From JBOHBN01 sp050698355 (GTDB taxonomy: Bacteria; Actinomycetota; Actinomycetes; Streptosporangiales; WHST01), in assembly GCA_050698355.1 (NCBI GenBank), contig JBOHBN010000241.1, forward strand, positions 1-15,127: 15,127 nucleotides of DNA, given 5' to 3'. The notes beneath the pieces were generated by a model. The model was not told where the DNA came from and made no database searches. It worked only from the letters and a program-made list of their open reading frames with translations. The translations under genes were made by a program, and so were the position numbers. This document shows positions 7,869-14,335 of the stretch, piece by piece. Position 1 is the stretch's first letter. Each line of letters opens with the position of its first letter.

Positions 7869-8052
7869 TGCTGTCGCTCTCGCGCTGCGACTTGCTGCGA
7901 CGCTGCGGCTTGGGAGGCACCGCCTCCTCCGGCGCGGCCTCGTCGGCGCGCTCCATTGGCTTCGATTCGGTGCGCTTGTCGACCTTGGCCTTCTCGCCAC
8001 GCAACCGAGCGCGCTCGCGCTCGTAGTCCGCGGCGATGTCGCGCTTGTCCAT
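7852..8052 (-). CDS. Small charged protein of unknown function, after the capsid gene
   Basis: A 66-residue, highly charged protein starting MDKRDIAADYERERARLRGE, with a Pro/Glu/Ala middle (ERADEAAPEEAVPPKP) and an Arg/Ser/Asp-rich end. The start is ATG at 8052 with AGGGAG a few bases upstream. It follows a hairpin after the capsid gene and overlaps the connector start by 17 bases. No domain is recognisable and it is probably largely disordered. Similar small charged proteins often lie between capsid and connector genes in actinophages; a role in head completion is only a guess from position. Confidence 0.7.
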   Translation of the reverse strand: MDKRDIAADYERERARLRGEKAKVDKRTESKPMERADEAAPEEAVPPKPQRRSKSQRESDSSADAE

Positions 8053-8079
8053 GCTCACTCCCTTGATCGCATCGGGACG

Positions 8080-8121
8080 CAGGCACGGCACTGACTTAAC
8101 CTGGCGTCAGTGCCGTGCCTG
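8080..8121 (-). terminator. Perfect 16-bp hairpin after the capsid gene
   Basis: The arm CAGGCACGGCACTGAC at 8080-8095 is fully complementary to GTCAGTGCCGTGCCTG at 8106-8121, with a ten-base loop (8096-8105). It begins seven bases after the capsid stop codon and ends well before the ribosome site of the next gene. On the transcribed strand no U-run follows, so it is not a classic intrinsic terminator. It may act as a partial terminator or as a barrier protecting the 3' end of capsid mRNA, raising capsid output over downstream genes. The structure is seen directly; the function is inferred. Confidence 0.75.
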
Positions 8122-8127
8122 GACCGA

Positions 8128-9546
8128 TCAGGACGCCGGCTCAAACGTCGGCGCGTCGAGTCCGGCGCCGCCGATCTCCACGACCGACTTCGGGTAGCGC
8201 CCTGCGGTGAATGCGAGGTAGCCGTATACCTGCAGCCGAGTCGTCAGGGTTCCGGAGCCGACCTCGGGCAGCACGCGGGTACGGATGCCGGACTCGTACA
8301 GCACCAAGTCCGACGCGCGCAGCACGTGGATCACGTCCTCACCCGCGATCGCCGGGGTACCCGACGGATTGGCGTTCAGGGCCGTCGGCAGGTTCGGGTC
8401 GGTCACGACCGGCAGGCCGTGCATCTGCCCCACCACCTGCTCGGCAGCGACCGCAGACAGCGTGCCGATGGCGTTCTGCGGGTTGCCCGCGGACGGCACC
8501 ACCAGCGGACGGTTGTTGGCGTCGATCTGAGACAGGAACCATGCCCAGCGCCGCGGGTGCATCACGATCACGCTCGGCGGCATGAACCGCAGCGTCTGCA
8601 CCCGCTGAACCGCGTCAGCCAGCTTCGGGTACAGGTACTTCACGCCCGCGGTGTCGTCGACCACCGTCTCGATACCCGCGGTGTTGCGGACGCCGAGCAC
8701 CTGACCGGAGGATCCGGAACCGGAGATGACCTGCAGGTCGAGCCTGGTGGCGTAGTCGGCCACCAGGTCGCGGAAGATGACCTGGTCGAAGTTGACCGCG
8801 GACTGCTCCAGAAGCTGCACGGCGACATCCTGCTGACCGGCGATGGTGCGCACCGGGGCGTTGATGAAGTCGTCGGTCAGGTCCGTTTCCTCGACTGCGC
8901 CGTTGTCCGCGGTCTGAATGGCCGTGGCCGTTCCCGTCTTCACCTTCGGGATGTTGATCGAATCCGTGCCCGAGGGCAGCGCCTGGGAGGTGACCAGGTT
9001 CGCGTACGCCCGGCCAGCGCGAGCCAGCTCGACGAACTGGTTCATCAGCCACAGCGGCGGAACGGCGTAGCCACCGGTGCCGTCGGTGCGGTCGAGGTCG
9101 CGGAACTCCTTGTCGGTGGAGACCTCCTGGGCATGGCGGGTCAGCCGCTCGCGGGCGCCACCGTCGGCGTCCATGTTCAGCTGCATCTTGACCATGTCTT
9201 TGAGGTAGGACTGGCCGTTGCCCTGCTCGTAGGTGCGGGACTCCGACACCACCTTGGCGCGTGCCTGCGCGCGGCGCACCGCAGCGGCGCCCTCGGTGAC
9301 GTGCGCCTCGCGCTCAGCCTCCTCGGACAGCTCGGAGATCCGCTCATCGAACGAGCAGATCTCCTGGTCCTTGGACTTGACCTGCCCGGTCAGCTCGCGG
9401 AACTCACTGTCCTCCTCGGACGACAGTTCCTCGCGGGCTTCCTCTTCGGCGAGATCGACGATGGCCTTGCGCTTGGCGACCAACTGCTCGCGGTCCTTCG
9501 CGGCCTGCTCACGTCGGGCAATGAGCCGCTTGAGTCGCTCGTCCAT
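8128..9546 (-). CDS. Major capsid protein, HK97 fold, with N-terminal scaffold domain
   Basis: This 472-residue protein builds the icosahedral shell. Residues 1 to about 95 (MDERLKRLIARREQAAKDRE onward) are strongly charged and predicted coiled coil, matching the delta/scaffold domain that the prohead protease removes. The shell part starts around the GTGGYAVPP motif at residues 156-164 and includes ALPSGTDSINIPKV, a long segment QDVAVQLLEQSAVNFDQVIF, and LDLQVISGSGSSGQVLGV (about 270-286), all typical of HK97-type capsids (PF05065 group). The start is ATG at 9546, chosen because AGGAGG lies six bases upstream and the coiled coil begins there; the frame is open to 9660 but that part is a Trp/His-rich readout of a DNA repeat. 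The gene is set off by spacers on both sides, in keeping with high expression. Confidence 0.95.
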   Translation of the reverse strand: MDERLKRLIARREQAAKDREQLVAKRKAIVDLAEEEAREELSSEEDSEFRELTGQVKSKDQEICSFDERISELSEEAEREAHVTEGAAAVRRAQARAKVVSESRTYEQGNGQSYLKDMVKMQLNMDADGGARERLTRHAQEVSTDKEFRDLDRTDGTGGYAVPPLWLMNQFVELARAGRAYANLVTSQALPSGTDSINIPKVKTGTATAIQTADNGAVEETDLTDDFINAPVRTIAGQQDVAVQLLEQSAVNFDQVIFRDLVADYATRLDLQVISGSGSSGQVLGVRNTAGIETVVDDTAGVKYLYPKLADAVQRVQTLRFMPPSVIVMHPRRWAWFLSQIDANNRPLVVPSAGNPQNAIGTLSAVAAEQVVGQMHGLPVVTDPNLPTALNANPSGTPAIAGEDVIHVLRASDLVLYESGIRTRVLPEVGSGTLTTRLQVYGYLAFTAGRYPKSVVEIGGAGLDAPTFEPAS

Positions 9547-9552
9547 GACGAG

Positions 9553-9558
9553 CCTCCT
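9553..9558 (-). promoter_or_regulatory. Ribosome binding site that fixes the capsid start
   Basis: AGGAGG on the minus strand, six bases before the ATG at 9546, is among the strongest ribosome sites in the window. It selects this ATG over the longer in-frame GTG-free extension reaching 9660. Confidence 0.8.
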
Positions 9559-9579
9559 CTCATAGGGAGATGGATAGAT

Positions 9580-9658
9580 GCGGCCAGTGCCAGGCCGGTG
9601 AACCACCGCGCATGCCCAGTGCCAGAGCAAGACGGCCAGCCGCGGCCAGTGCCAGGCC
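9580..9658. repeat. Three copies of a CCAGTGCCAG repeat between protease and capsid genes
   Basis: The 17-base sequence GCGGCCAGTGCCAGGCC occurs exactly at 9580-9596 and again at 9642-9658. A partial copy with the core CCAGTGCCAG lies between them at 9616-9625. Each full copy has GGCC at both ends of a seven-base centre, so a short hairpin is possible. The block occupies most of the 132-base spacer before the capsid gene (9547-9678), where a promoter or regulatory site for high capsid expression would be useful. I do not see a clear -10/-35 pair. The repeats are seen directly; any role is inferred. Confidence 0.75.
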
Positions 9659-9678
9659 ACGAAAGAATCAAGGGCAGG

Positions 9679-10761
9679 TCAGTCGCCTGCGGAGTCGAGG
9701 TGCGCCTGCAGGTGCTTCTGCACCGCCGCGCGGTCGCTATCGGGGATCTTCGCCTGCGACAGCCGCGCCAGCGCGTTACGCACGCCGTGCAAGTTCGCCG
9801 CGCCAGGCTGGCCGTTCTCGCTGACCTCGTGATGCGGAAACTTCCATGCCGACTTCGCGTCGGGGTACCCGTCGCCGTCCTCGTCGTCGGCGCTGGAGTC
9901 ATACCAGGCGAACGTCTTGCGGAAGGCGGACTCGTCACCGTCGTTGAGCCGCGCCACCGCCGCCGGCCCGTCCCACGAGGTGTCGACGGTGCTGGTGTGG
10001 TGCGGCGGGAGGGCCGTGCGCCGAGCACCGTCCAGATCGAGGAGATCTTCGACCACGCCGCGGGCATCGGCGATGCTCAGCGCATGCCCGCGGCGAGGGG
10101 CGAGCGTGCGATAGAGCGCGGAAAGCTTGTCCCGGCTGCGGGTGATCCGTGCGAGCGTGTCGGCGTCGCCGCGAAGCTCGGCGCCGACCACATCGAGCTC
10201 GGTTTCGTCGAGGTACTCCAGCAGACTTCCCAGGTCGCGCATGTGCGCAGAAGTGCCGTCGTTGGAGCCGAAGTTGACCACCGACACGTCGCCCTTGTGC
10301 AAGCTCACCTCAGTCAAGGTGCGCTTCGACTCGTCATCGCTCCAGCGGTCGCCCTTGACGCGGAACGCGAACGACATCTCATCCATGTCGCCGCGGGCCA
10401 TCTTCACCTCGAGGCGCTGCACGTCCGGGTCACGACGATCGAGGTTCGGCGCCTGCACGCGCAGCCCCTTGCCGTCGACGGATAGTTGCAGCGTGCCGGA
10501 CTTGGTGCGCGCCAGTGGCATGCCCTCGTGGTTGATGAGCAGGTGCAGATCCGGGTTGGACTTGAGCGTGTCGTCGAACGCGCGACGGTCGACGGATTCT
10601 GTCCAGCCCCACGGCGGGCCGCCCATCACGTCGTAGTCGTGGTTGAACACCGACGCGTAACCGTCCAGCGACAGCGCATCACCGCTCGCGCGGATCTCGA
10701 AGTCAGACAGTGCCAGGCTGCGTCGCTCCGGCGCGTCGCGCAGCTTGTCCTTGCGGCTCAT
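9679..10761 (-). CDS. HK97-type prohead protease with extra C-terminal domain
   Basis: This 360-residue protein combines a prohead serine protease (residues about 20-180, PF04586 type) with a longer tail. The family's catalytic triad can be placed at His78 (LLINHEGMPLARTKSG), Ser130 (MDEMSFAFRV) and Glu151 (TLTEVSLHKGD); the pattern GYASVFNHDYDVMGG near residue 34 is typical. It cleaves the scaffold domain off the capsid subunits, then itself. Residues about 285-360 form a separate segment (AWYDSSADDEDGDGYPDAKS, then ANLHGVRNALARLSQAKIP and RAAVQKHLQAHLDSAGD) resembling a small domain often attached to phage proteases or portals in actinophages. The ATG at 10761 shares one base with the portal stop (TGATG), so the two are coupled. 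Confidence 0.93.
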   Translation of the reverse strand: MSRKDKLRDAPERRSLALSDFEIRASGDALSLDGYASVFNHDYDVMGGPPWGWTESVDRRAFDDTLKSNPDLHLLINHEGMPLARTKSGTLQLSVDGKGLRVQAPNLDRRDPDVQRLEVKMARGDMDEMSFAFRVKGDRWSDDESKRTLTEVSLHKGDVSVVNFGSNDGTSAHMRDLGSLLEYLDETELDVVGAELRGDADTLARITRSRDKLSALYRTLAPRRGHALSIADARGVVEDLLDLDGARRTALPPHHTSTVDTSWDGPAAVARLNDGDESAFRKTFAWYDSSADDEDGDGYPDAKSAWKFPHHEVSENGQPGAANLHGVRNALARLSQAKIPDSDRAAVQKHLQAHLDSAGD

Positions 10762-11981
10762 CAGCCATCACCTTCCACCACGCGCAGATGCCCGCGCATC
10801 TGTGGCAGGCTCACAGGCTTGCCAGCGATTAGCGGGAGTGGCGTGTAGTCCTGGCCCGCCCCGTTCGGCAACGGCGGCAGATCTTCAAGCGCTCGGATCT
10901 CGTCGATGTTCATCAGGCCGATCATGCGGGCGCGCTCGTAGTTGCTGTAGCGCGTCTGCGCGTCCGAGCGAGTCAGCGAGTCGACGTTGAACTTCACGTA
11001 GTGCCGCCGGGACAGCAGCCCGGAGAACACGTCTTCCAATTGGGTCAGCCACGGCAGCAGCGTGTACTGCAAGAAGTGAATACCTTCTGACTCGACGTTG
11101 CTGTAGGTCATCGAATCGCCGGTCTCGCCGCCGAGCTTCGAGGGCGGGATGCCGTAGATCGCGGCGATCTGGTTCGCGGTGAGCTTCATGGTCTCCACGA
11201 ACTGCGCGTCCTGCGGGCTGATCGTGATCGGCGTGTACTCCCAGTCGTTGCCGTACACGATCGGCTCGTGCGTGCGGATCGCGGCGAGCATGCGCGCCTT
11301 GATGATATTCGCCTGCTTCTGGTCCACCGTCTTTTCGGCGTTCTTGAACGTGCCCGGGGGCACGCCACCCGCCTTGAACCAGTCGTCGGAATACCGCTGC
11401 GCCGCCAGCCCGGTTGACACGGTCACCGCGTATGCGCCGATCGGCGAGAGCCCCCACACCTTGCCGGGGAGCGTGAACCACGGGATGTGAACGATGTCCT
11501 CGGTGGGGATGTGCTGCCCGAGCCAGAACCACTTCGGGTCGGTGAATGATCCCGGGCCGAACATCATCGCGTCCTCGACGAACACGTCCGCCGGGTTCAG
11601 CCATTCCAGCTTCAGCGGGCGCTCCATCGCATCCCGGTCGGTGATCAGGCCGACCGCGTTGCCGCGCAGCACCAGCGATGTCATCGCCCGGAACAACCAA
11701 TCCCGAGTCGTGCCCGTCGCCGACGGCGACCCGAACAGGCTTGGCGCCGAGATGCGCTCGCGCTGATCCCCGTTGCGGCGGTATGCTTGCGGCGGCAGTG
11801 ACGAGACCTGACTCGCCAGGATGCGCGTCGCCGCGAATACTGGCGCCAGCCGAAGCGCTCCATCAACACTCGGCGCCACCGGTTCCGCAAGATTCGGCGC
11901 CAGCCACGACACACTGTCCCCGGTCAATGCGCGCTGCTCGGTGCCGTCCGCCACGGCACGGCGACGGAAGGGATTACGCAC
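10761..11981 (-). CDS. Portal protein, HK97 type
   Basis: This 406-residue protein forms the twelve-fold ring at one capsid vertex through which the terminase pumps DNA and to which the neck binds. Recognisable segments are the N-terminal SVDGALRLAPVFAATRILAS, LVLRGNAVGLITDRDA, the central GLSPIGAYAVTVSTGLAAQR, a stem/crown part with DAQFVETMKLTANQIAAIYG followed by IPPSKLG, and the C-terminal MNIDEIRALEDLPPLPNGAG. These match the PF04860 portal family in order and length. The start is GTG at 11981, 15 bases after the large terminase stop, with AGGAAGGGGAAG directly upstream. Confidence 0.96.
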   Translation of the reverse strand: MRNPFRRRAVADGTEQRALTGDSVSWLAPNLAEPVAPSVDGALRLAPVFAATRILASQVSSLPPQAYRRNGDQRERISAPSLFGSPSATGTTRDWLFRAMTSLVLRGNAVGLITDRDAMERPLKLEWLNPADVFVEDAMMFGPGSFTDPKWFWLGQHIPTEDIVHIPWFTLPGKVWGLSPIGAYAVTVSTGLAAQRYSDDWFKAGGVPPGTFKNAEKTVDQKQANIIKARMLAAIRTHEPIVYGNDWEYTPITISPQDAQFVETMKLTANQIAAIYGIPPSKLGGETGDSMTYSNVESEGIHFLQYTLLPWLTQLEDVFSGLLSRRHYVKFNVDSLTRSDAQTRYSNYERARMIGLMNIDEIRALEDLPPLPNGAGQDYTPLPLIAGKPVSLPQMRGHLRVVEGDG

Positions 11982-11996
11982 AGCTTCCCCTTCCTG

Positions 11997-13505
11997 TCAC
12001 CGGACACTCTCCAGTAGGTCGTAGTCGGCGTCGACGAGCAGATGCGCCCGTGATTCGTAAGCCCAGCGGGCCACCGTCGCCGCCACCAGTGGCGACGTGT
12101 CGGCGTTGGACTCCTTGCGCGCCCAGGCCAGCGAGTCGCCCGTCTGCTTGGTCTCCGCCCCGGCCACCGACGTGTCCAGCTCGTCCTGCCCGATGTGGCG
12201 CAGCTGACTCTGCTTCACCGCGTCGAGCATCTGCCCGGTGGCCGCGGCCATGTCCGTCGCGTTCGTCACTGCCAGATCCCCGGCGTGCGGCTCGTCGGCG
12301 TTCTCCGGACGGGCGATGTCGTGCTTGTTCAGCTCCACCTCGAGCGAGGCGGCCGTCGCCCGGCCCATGCCCAGCGCTACCGGGCCGAGAGCGTCACGCA
12401 GCTCCACGATGCGCGTCACGAGCCAGTCCGTGCCCGGGCGGTAATCCACCAGCTGCGTATGGCCCAGCCCGTCGGAGCGGATCCCGTACACCGCGATCGC
12501 CGCGTAGTCCCGCTGCGGAGCGATGTCCACGCCCAAGGCGACACGGCCGTCACGGCGTGACTCCGGGTCCAGCAGGGCCGCCCACTGCGCCACGTCGATC
12601 GCGCCGCCGCCGCGCAGCTCACGTGGCCAGATGCCCAGCACCTCGCGGGCGAACCCGCGGCCGGCGTTCGCCGTCATCGACCGGCGCAGCAGGACGATGG
12701 TCTCCTCGGTGACCCTGCCCAGGCCGAGCGCGGGGTTCGATTGCGCCCACAACTCGCGGTTGTCCAGGTCGACCTTGTCGCGGTCCTCGAGGTAACCCTC
12801 GACGCCCCAGTCCCGGTAGCCGAGGGAATCATCCCCGCCGTCCTCCGCACGCTTGCGCAGCGCGAACATGACCTCGCCTGTATCGCCGGTCAACGGCGGC
12901 GAGGACAGGTAGATGATCTGCGCGTTCGGCCGTGCGATCAGCGTCGGCATCAGCGCTTCCTGCTGATCGGCGGTGAACGCGAACGCCTCATCGACGACGT
13001 TGGTGTCGCCGGAGAAGCCGCGGCCCGAGGACTTCGATCGGGCGATGAACTTGATCCGCTGCCCCGTGTCGAGGCGCTCGAACCCTTCCTCGCCGTTCGT
13101 GTTCGAGATCTTGATCGTCACGCCGTCGACCGTCACGACCGTGTCGCTTTTCGTCACGCCCAGCCCGCGGATCAGCGCCCGCATCCGGCGGAACGCCTCC
13201 ATGGCCGTCTTGTATTCGTGCGCCGACCAGATGATCAGCTCCTCGCCGAGCACGAAGAACCCGCACAGCACCCGGGCCTCGCCGATGCCGCCCTTGCCGT
13301 TCTGCCGAGCCACCCACTCGGCGTACTCGTAACAGCACCACCGGCCGTCCGGGCGTGTGGACATCAGCAGGTCCACCGAATCGGACTGCCACGCCTCCAG
13401 CGGCTTGCCCGCCGCCACCATCAGATCCGCAGCAAGGTCTCCATACCCGCCCGACGCGGTCGACGGGCGGTGCTCAACCCGCGGTGTCCTGGCTCCGCGC
13501 AGCAC
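11997..13505 (-). CDS. Terminase large subunit
   Basis: The motor and nuclease of DNA packaging. Numbered from GTG at 13505 (502 residues), the ATPase part has a variant Walker A ARQNGKG at 66-72, Walker B VVDEA at 170-174 and the coupling motif YLSSP at 199-203. The nuclease part has GVDIA with Asp327 and a late DTSPLVAA with Asp469. The sequence LRGARTPRVEHRP right after the chosen GTG matches the usual N-terminus of this family. The frame is open further, with GTG at 13538 and 13535, and AGGA lies about ten bases before 13538; these would overlap the small subunit gene by 62-65 bases instead of 32, so I prefer 13505, although its ribosome site is poor. It acts with the small subunit, portal and probably the HNH nuclease. 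Confidence 0.96.
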   Translation of the reverse strand: MLRGARTPRVEHRPSTASGGYGDLAADLMVAAGKPLEAWQSDSVDLLMSTRPDGRWCCYEYAEWVARQNGKGGIGEARVLCGFFVLGEELIIWSAHEYKTAMEAFRRMRALIRGLGVTKSDTVVTVDGVTIKISNTNGEEGFERLDTGQRIKFIARSKSSGRGFSGDTNVVDEAFAFTADQQEALMPTLIARPNAQIIYLSSPPLTGDTGEVMFALRKRAEDGGDDSLGYRDWGVEGYLEDRDKVDLDNRELWAQSNPALGLGRVTEETIVLLRRSMTANAGRGFAREVLGIWPRELRGGGAIDVAQWAALLDPESRRDGRVALGVDIAPQRDYAAIAVYGIRSDGLGHTQLVDYRPGTDWLVTRIVELRDALGPVALGMGRATAASLEVELNKHDIARPENADEPHAGDLAVTNATDMAAATGQMLDAVKQSQLRHIGQDELDTSVAGAETKQTGDSLAWARKESNADTSPLVAATVARWAYESRAHLLVDADYDLLESVR

Positions 13506-13983
13506 GCTTGGCGGCGAGGTCAGCAAGAACGCCACCACCCTTCGCGGGTTCCTGCTGCTTGTCCTGGCCCAATGACTGTCGGAGCTCGGCGAGAATCGTC
13601 TTTAACGCCACGGCCTGCTCCCGTGCCTCGGCGAGCACCTTGTCGACGTAGACCGTCACCTCGACGCCGGACCCGTCGTGGCGGAATCGCAGCCAGTCCT
13701 CCCCGCGCAGCTGCCGGTCCAGCGCGTCCAGGCGATCGGTGATCCGGCACGCCTCGAGCAGCAGCACCGCCTGCACCGGCCCCGGCGTCTGGTCAGCCAT
13801 GATCCGGTCCCACAGCTCGGCGCCCGATCTGCCCAGCACGCGTCCCTGCTCGGCCGACTCTGCGGCGATCATCACCACGCTCGGCGCTGTCAGCGCAGGG
13901 CACCGCCCCGGCGTACACAGCGAGTGGTCTCCGGCCTTGTGGCGGCGGTAGCGGCGCGCCCGCTGCGCGTCCGTTCCAGCCAT
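13474..13983 (-). CDS. Terminase small subunit
   Basis: This 169-residue protein begins MAGTDAQRARRYRRHKAGDH, followed by SLCTPGRC. Its middle has GRSGAELWDRIMADQTPGPV and LLLEACRITDRLDALDRQLR, a helical pattern typical of actinophage small terminase subunits, and its tail is basic and Gly/Lys-rich. It recognises phage DNA and hands it to the large subunit. It lies directly upstream of and overlaps the large subunit gene. I chose ATG at 13983 over GTG at 13986 because GGGAGG ends four bases before the ATG but only one base before the GTG. The repeat-rich block immediately upstream could be its binding site, a point made in the findings. Confidence 0.88.
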   Translation of the reverse strand: MAGTDAQRARRYRRHKAGDHSLCTPGRCPALTAPSVVMIAAESAEQGRVLGRSGAELWDRIMADQTPGPVQAVLLLEACRITDRLDALDRQLRGEDWLRFRHDGSGVEVTVYVDKVLAEAREQAVALKTILAELRQSLGQDKQQEPAKGGGVLADLAAKRAARSQDTAG

Positions 13984-14006
13984 CACGCCTCCCGAAAAAT
14001 CGTCGC

Positions 14007-14047
14007 GGGGGGATGCACGGGGACACGGGGGCGAGGGGTCACAGGGG
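14007..14047 (+). repeat. Five G-runs, possible G-quadruplex
   Basis: Runs of 6, 4, 5, 4 and 4 G lie at 14007-14012, 14019-14022, 14027-14031, 14035-14038 and 14044-14047, with linkers of 6, 4, 3 and 5 bases. This fits the general pattern for an intramolecular G-quadruplex. On the transcribed minus strand the same stretch is C-rich and just upstream of the small terminase ribosome site. Confidence 0.6.
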
Positions 14048-14064
14048 CATGATCCAAAAAACGG

Positions 14065-14119
14065 CGGTGACCTGCGGAAACGTCCGATCTATGTGGATCA
14101 ACGCCGTAACCTGCGGAAA
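14065..14119 (-). repeat. Direct repeat pair TTTCCGCAGGTnAC
   Basis: On the minus strand TTTCCGCAGGTTACGG (14104-14119) and TTTCCGCAGGTCACCG (14065-14080) match at 14 of 16 bases, 39 bases apart. Each is followed further on by a GGATCAT/GATCCACAT-like stretch, so the similarity may extend loosely. The spacing is close to four helical turns, which would suit a protein binding both copies on one face. Confidence 0.65.
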
Positions 14120-14176
14120 GGATGTTGATCTCTAGTTGATCACCGAAGATCAACGATCATGGTCGGCAAGATCAAC
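14096..14176. repeat. Five GATCAAC/GTTGATC boxes
   Basis: The heptamer GATCAAC occurs on the plus strand at 14096-14102, 14148-14154 and 14170-14176, and inverted as GTTGATC at 14124-14130 and 14135-14141. The copies at 14135-14141 and 14148-14154 face each other across six bases and form a perfect seven-base-pair palindrome (14135-14154). Five exact heptamers in 81 bases is far above chance. Confidence 0.75.
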
Positions 14177-14187
14177 GATCATGGTCG
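14146..14187. repeat. 20-base tandem repeat, two exact copies
   Basis: AAGATCAACGATCATGGTCG occurs at 14146-14165 and 14168-14187, with a 22-base period and two bases between. Each copy contains one GATCAAC box and one ATGGTC box, so it links the two repeat families of this block. Confidence 0.85.
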
Positions 14188-14335
14188 CCCTCCGTGAGGT
14201 GGTCGACCTGTCGGGACGGTCGATGGTCATCACCACCGACACCCGGTAGGTACCGCGCCCTCGAGGGACGGCAGGCCAGGGCGAACAGCGGCACCGGACC
14301 CTTGCGATGGTCATCGGCACGGATGGTCGATGGTC
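14159..14335. repeat. Six ATGGTC boxes
   Basis: ATGGTC lies at 14159, 14181, 14223, 14307, 14323 and 14330 (first bases). Two longer related units, GGACGGTCGATGGTCAT at 14214-14230 and GGATGGTCGATGGTCAC at 14321-14337, each contain a doubled box. The series begins at the stop codon of the HNH gene and runs toward the terminase genes, like iterons or protein-binding sites. Confidence 0.65.

Larger units (their letters stand above)
13984..14333. other. Gene-free, repeat-rich block between HNH gene and terminase (possible cos/pac or operator region)
   Basis: About 350 bases hold no credible gene; frames crossing it lack ribosome sites or family patterns. Instead it contains five copies of GATCAAC or its inverse, six of ATGGTC (the last two run into the HNH stop codon), a 20-base tandem pair, a pair of TTTCCGCAGGT sites and five G-runs. 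Phage packaging sites usually lie beside the small terminase gene, and in HK97-like phages an HNH gene also flanks the cos site. The repeats are seen directly. The packaging role is inferred; a promoter with operators for the structural operon is the other reading, and both could hold. Confidence 0.55.

Noticed and set aside
9547..9660. N-terminal extension of the capsid protein with repeated Trp-His-Trp
   Set aside because: It is the DNA triple repeat read in frame; the strong ribosome site and coiled-coil start favour ATG at 9546.
8110..10485. A 791-codon open frame on the plus strand opposite capsid and protease genes
   Set aside because: It is an antisense shadow created by high GC at third positions; its protein is Arg/Val/His-rich without family patterns, while the minus strand has clear capsid and protease motifs.
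11678..12712. A 344-codon plus-strand frame opposite portal and terminase
   Set aside because: Pro/Arg/Ser-rich composition typical of a GC-driven shadow; spans two certain genes on the other strand.
14056..14061. A-run (T6 on the minus strand) as an intrinsic terminator before the terminase genes
   Set aside because: No stable stem precedes the T-run; only a short GGTCACC palindrome is present.
13984..14333. CRISPR array or insertion sequence in the repeat block
   Set aside because: Repeat units are 7-20 bases with irregular spacing and no spacer pattern, and there are no transposase frames or terminal inverted repeats with target duplications.
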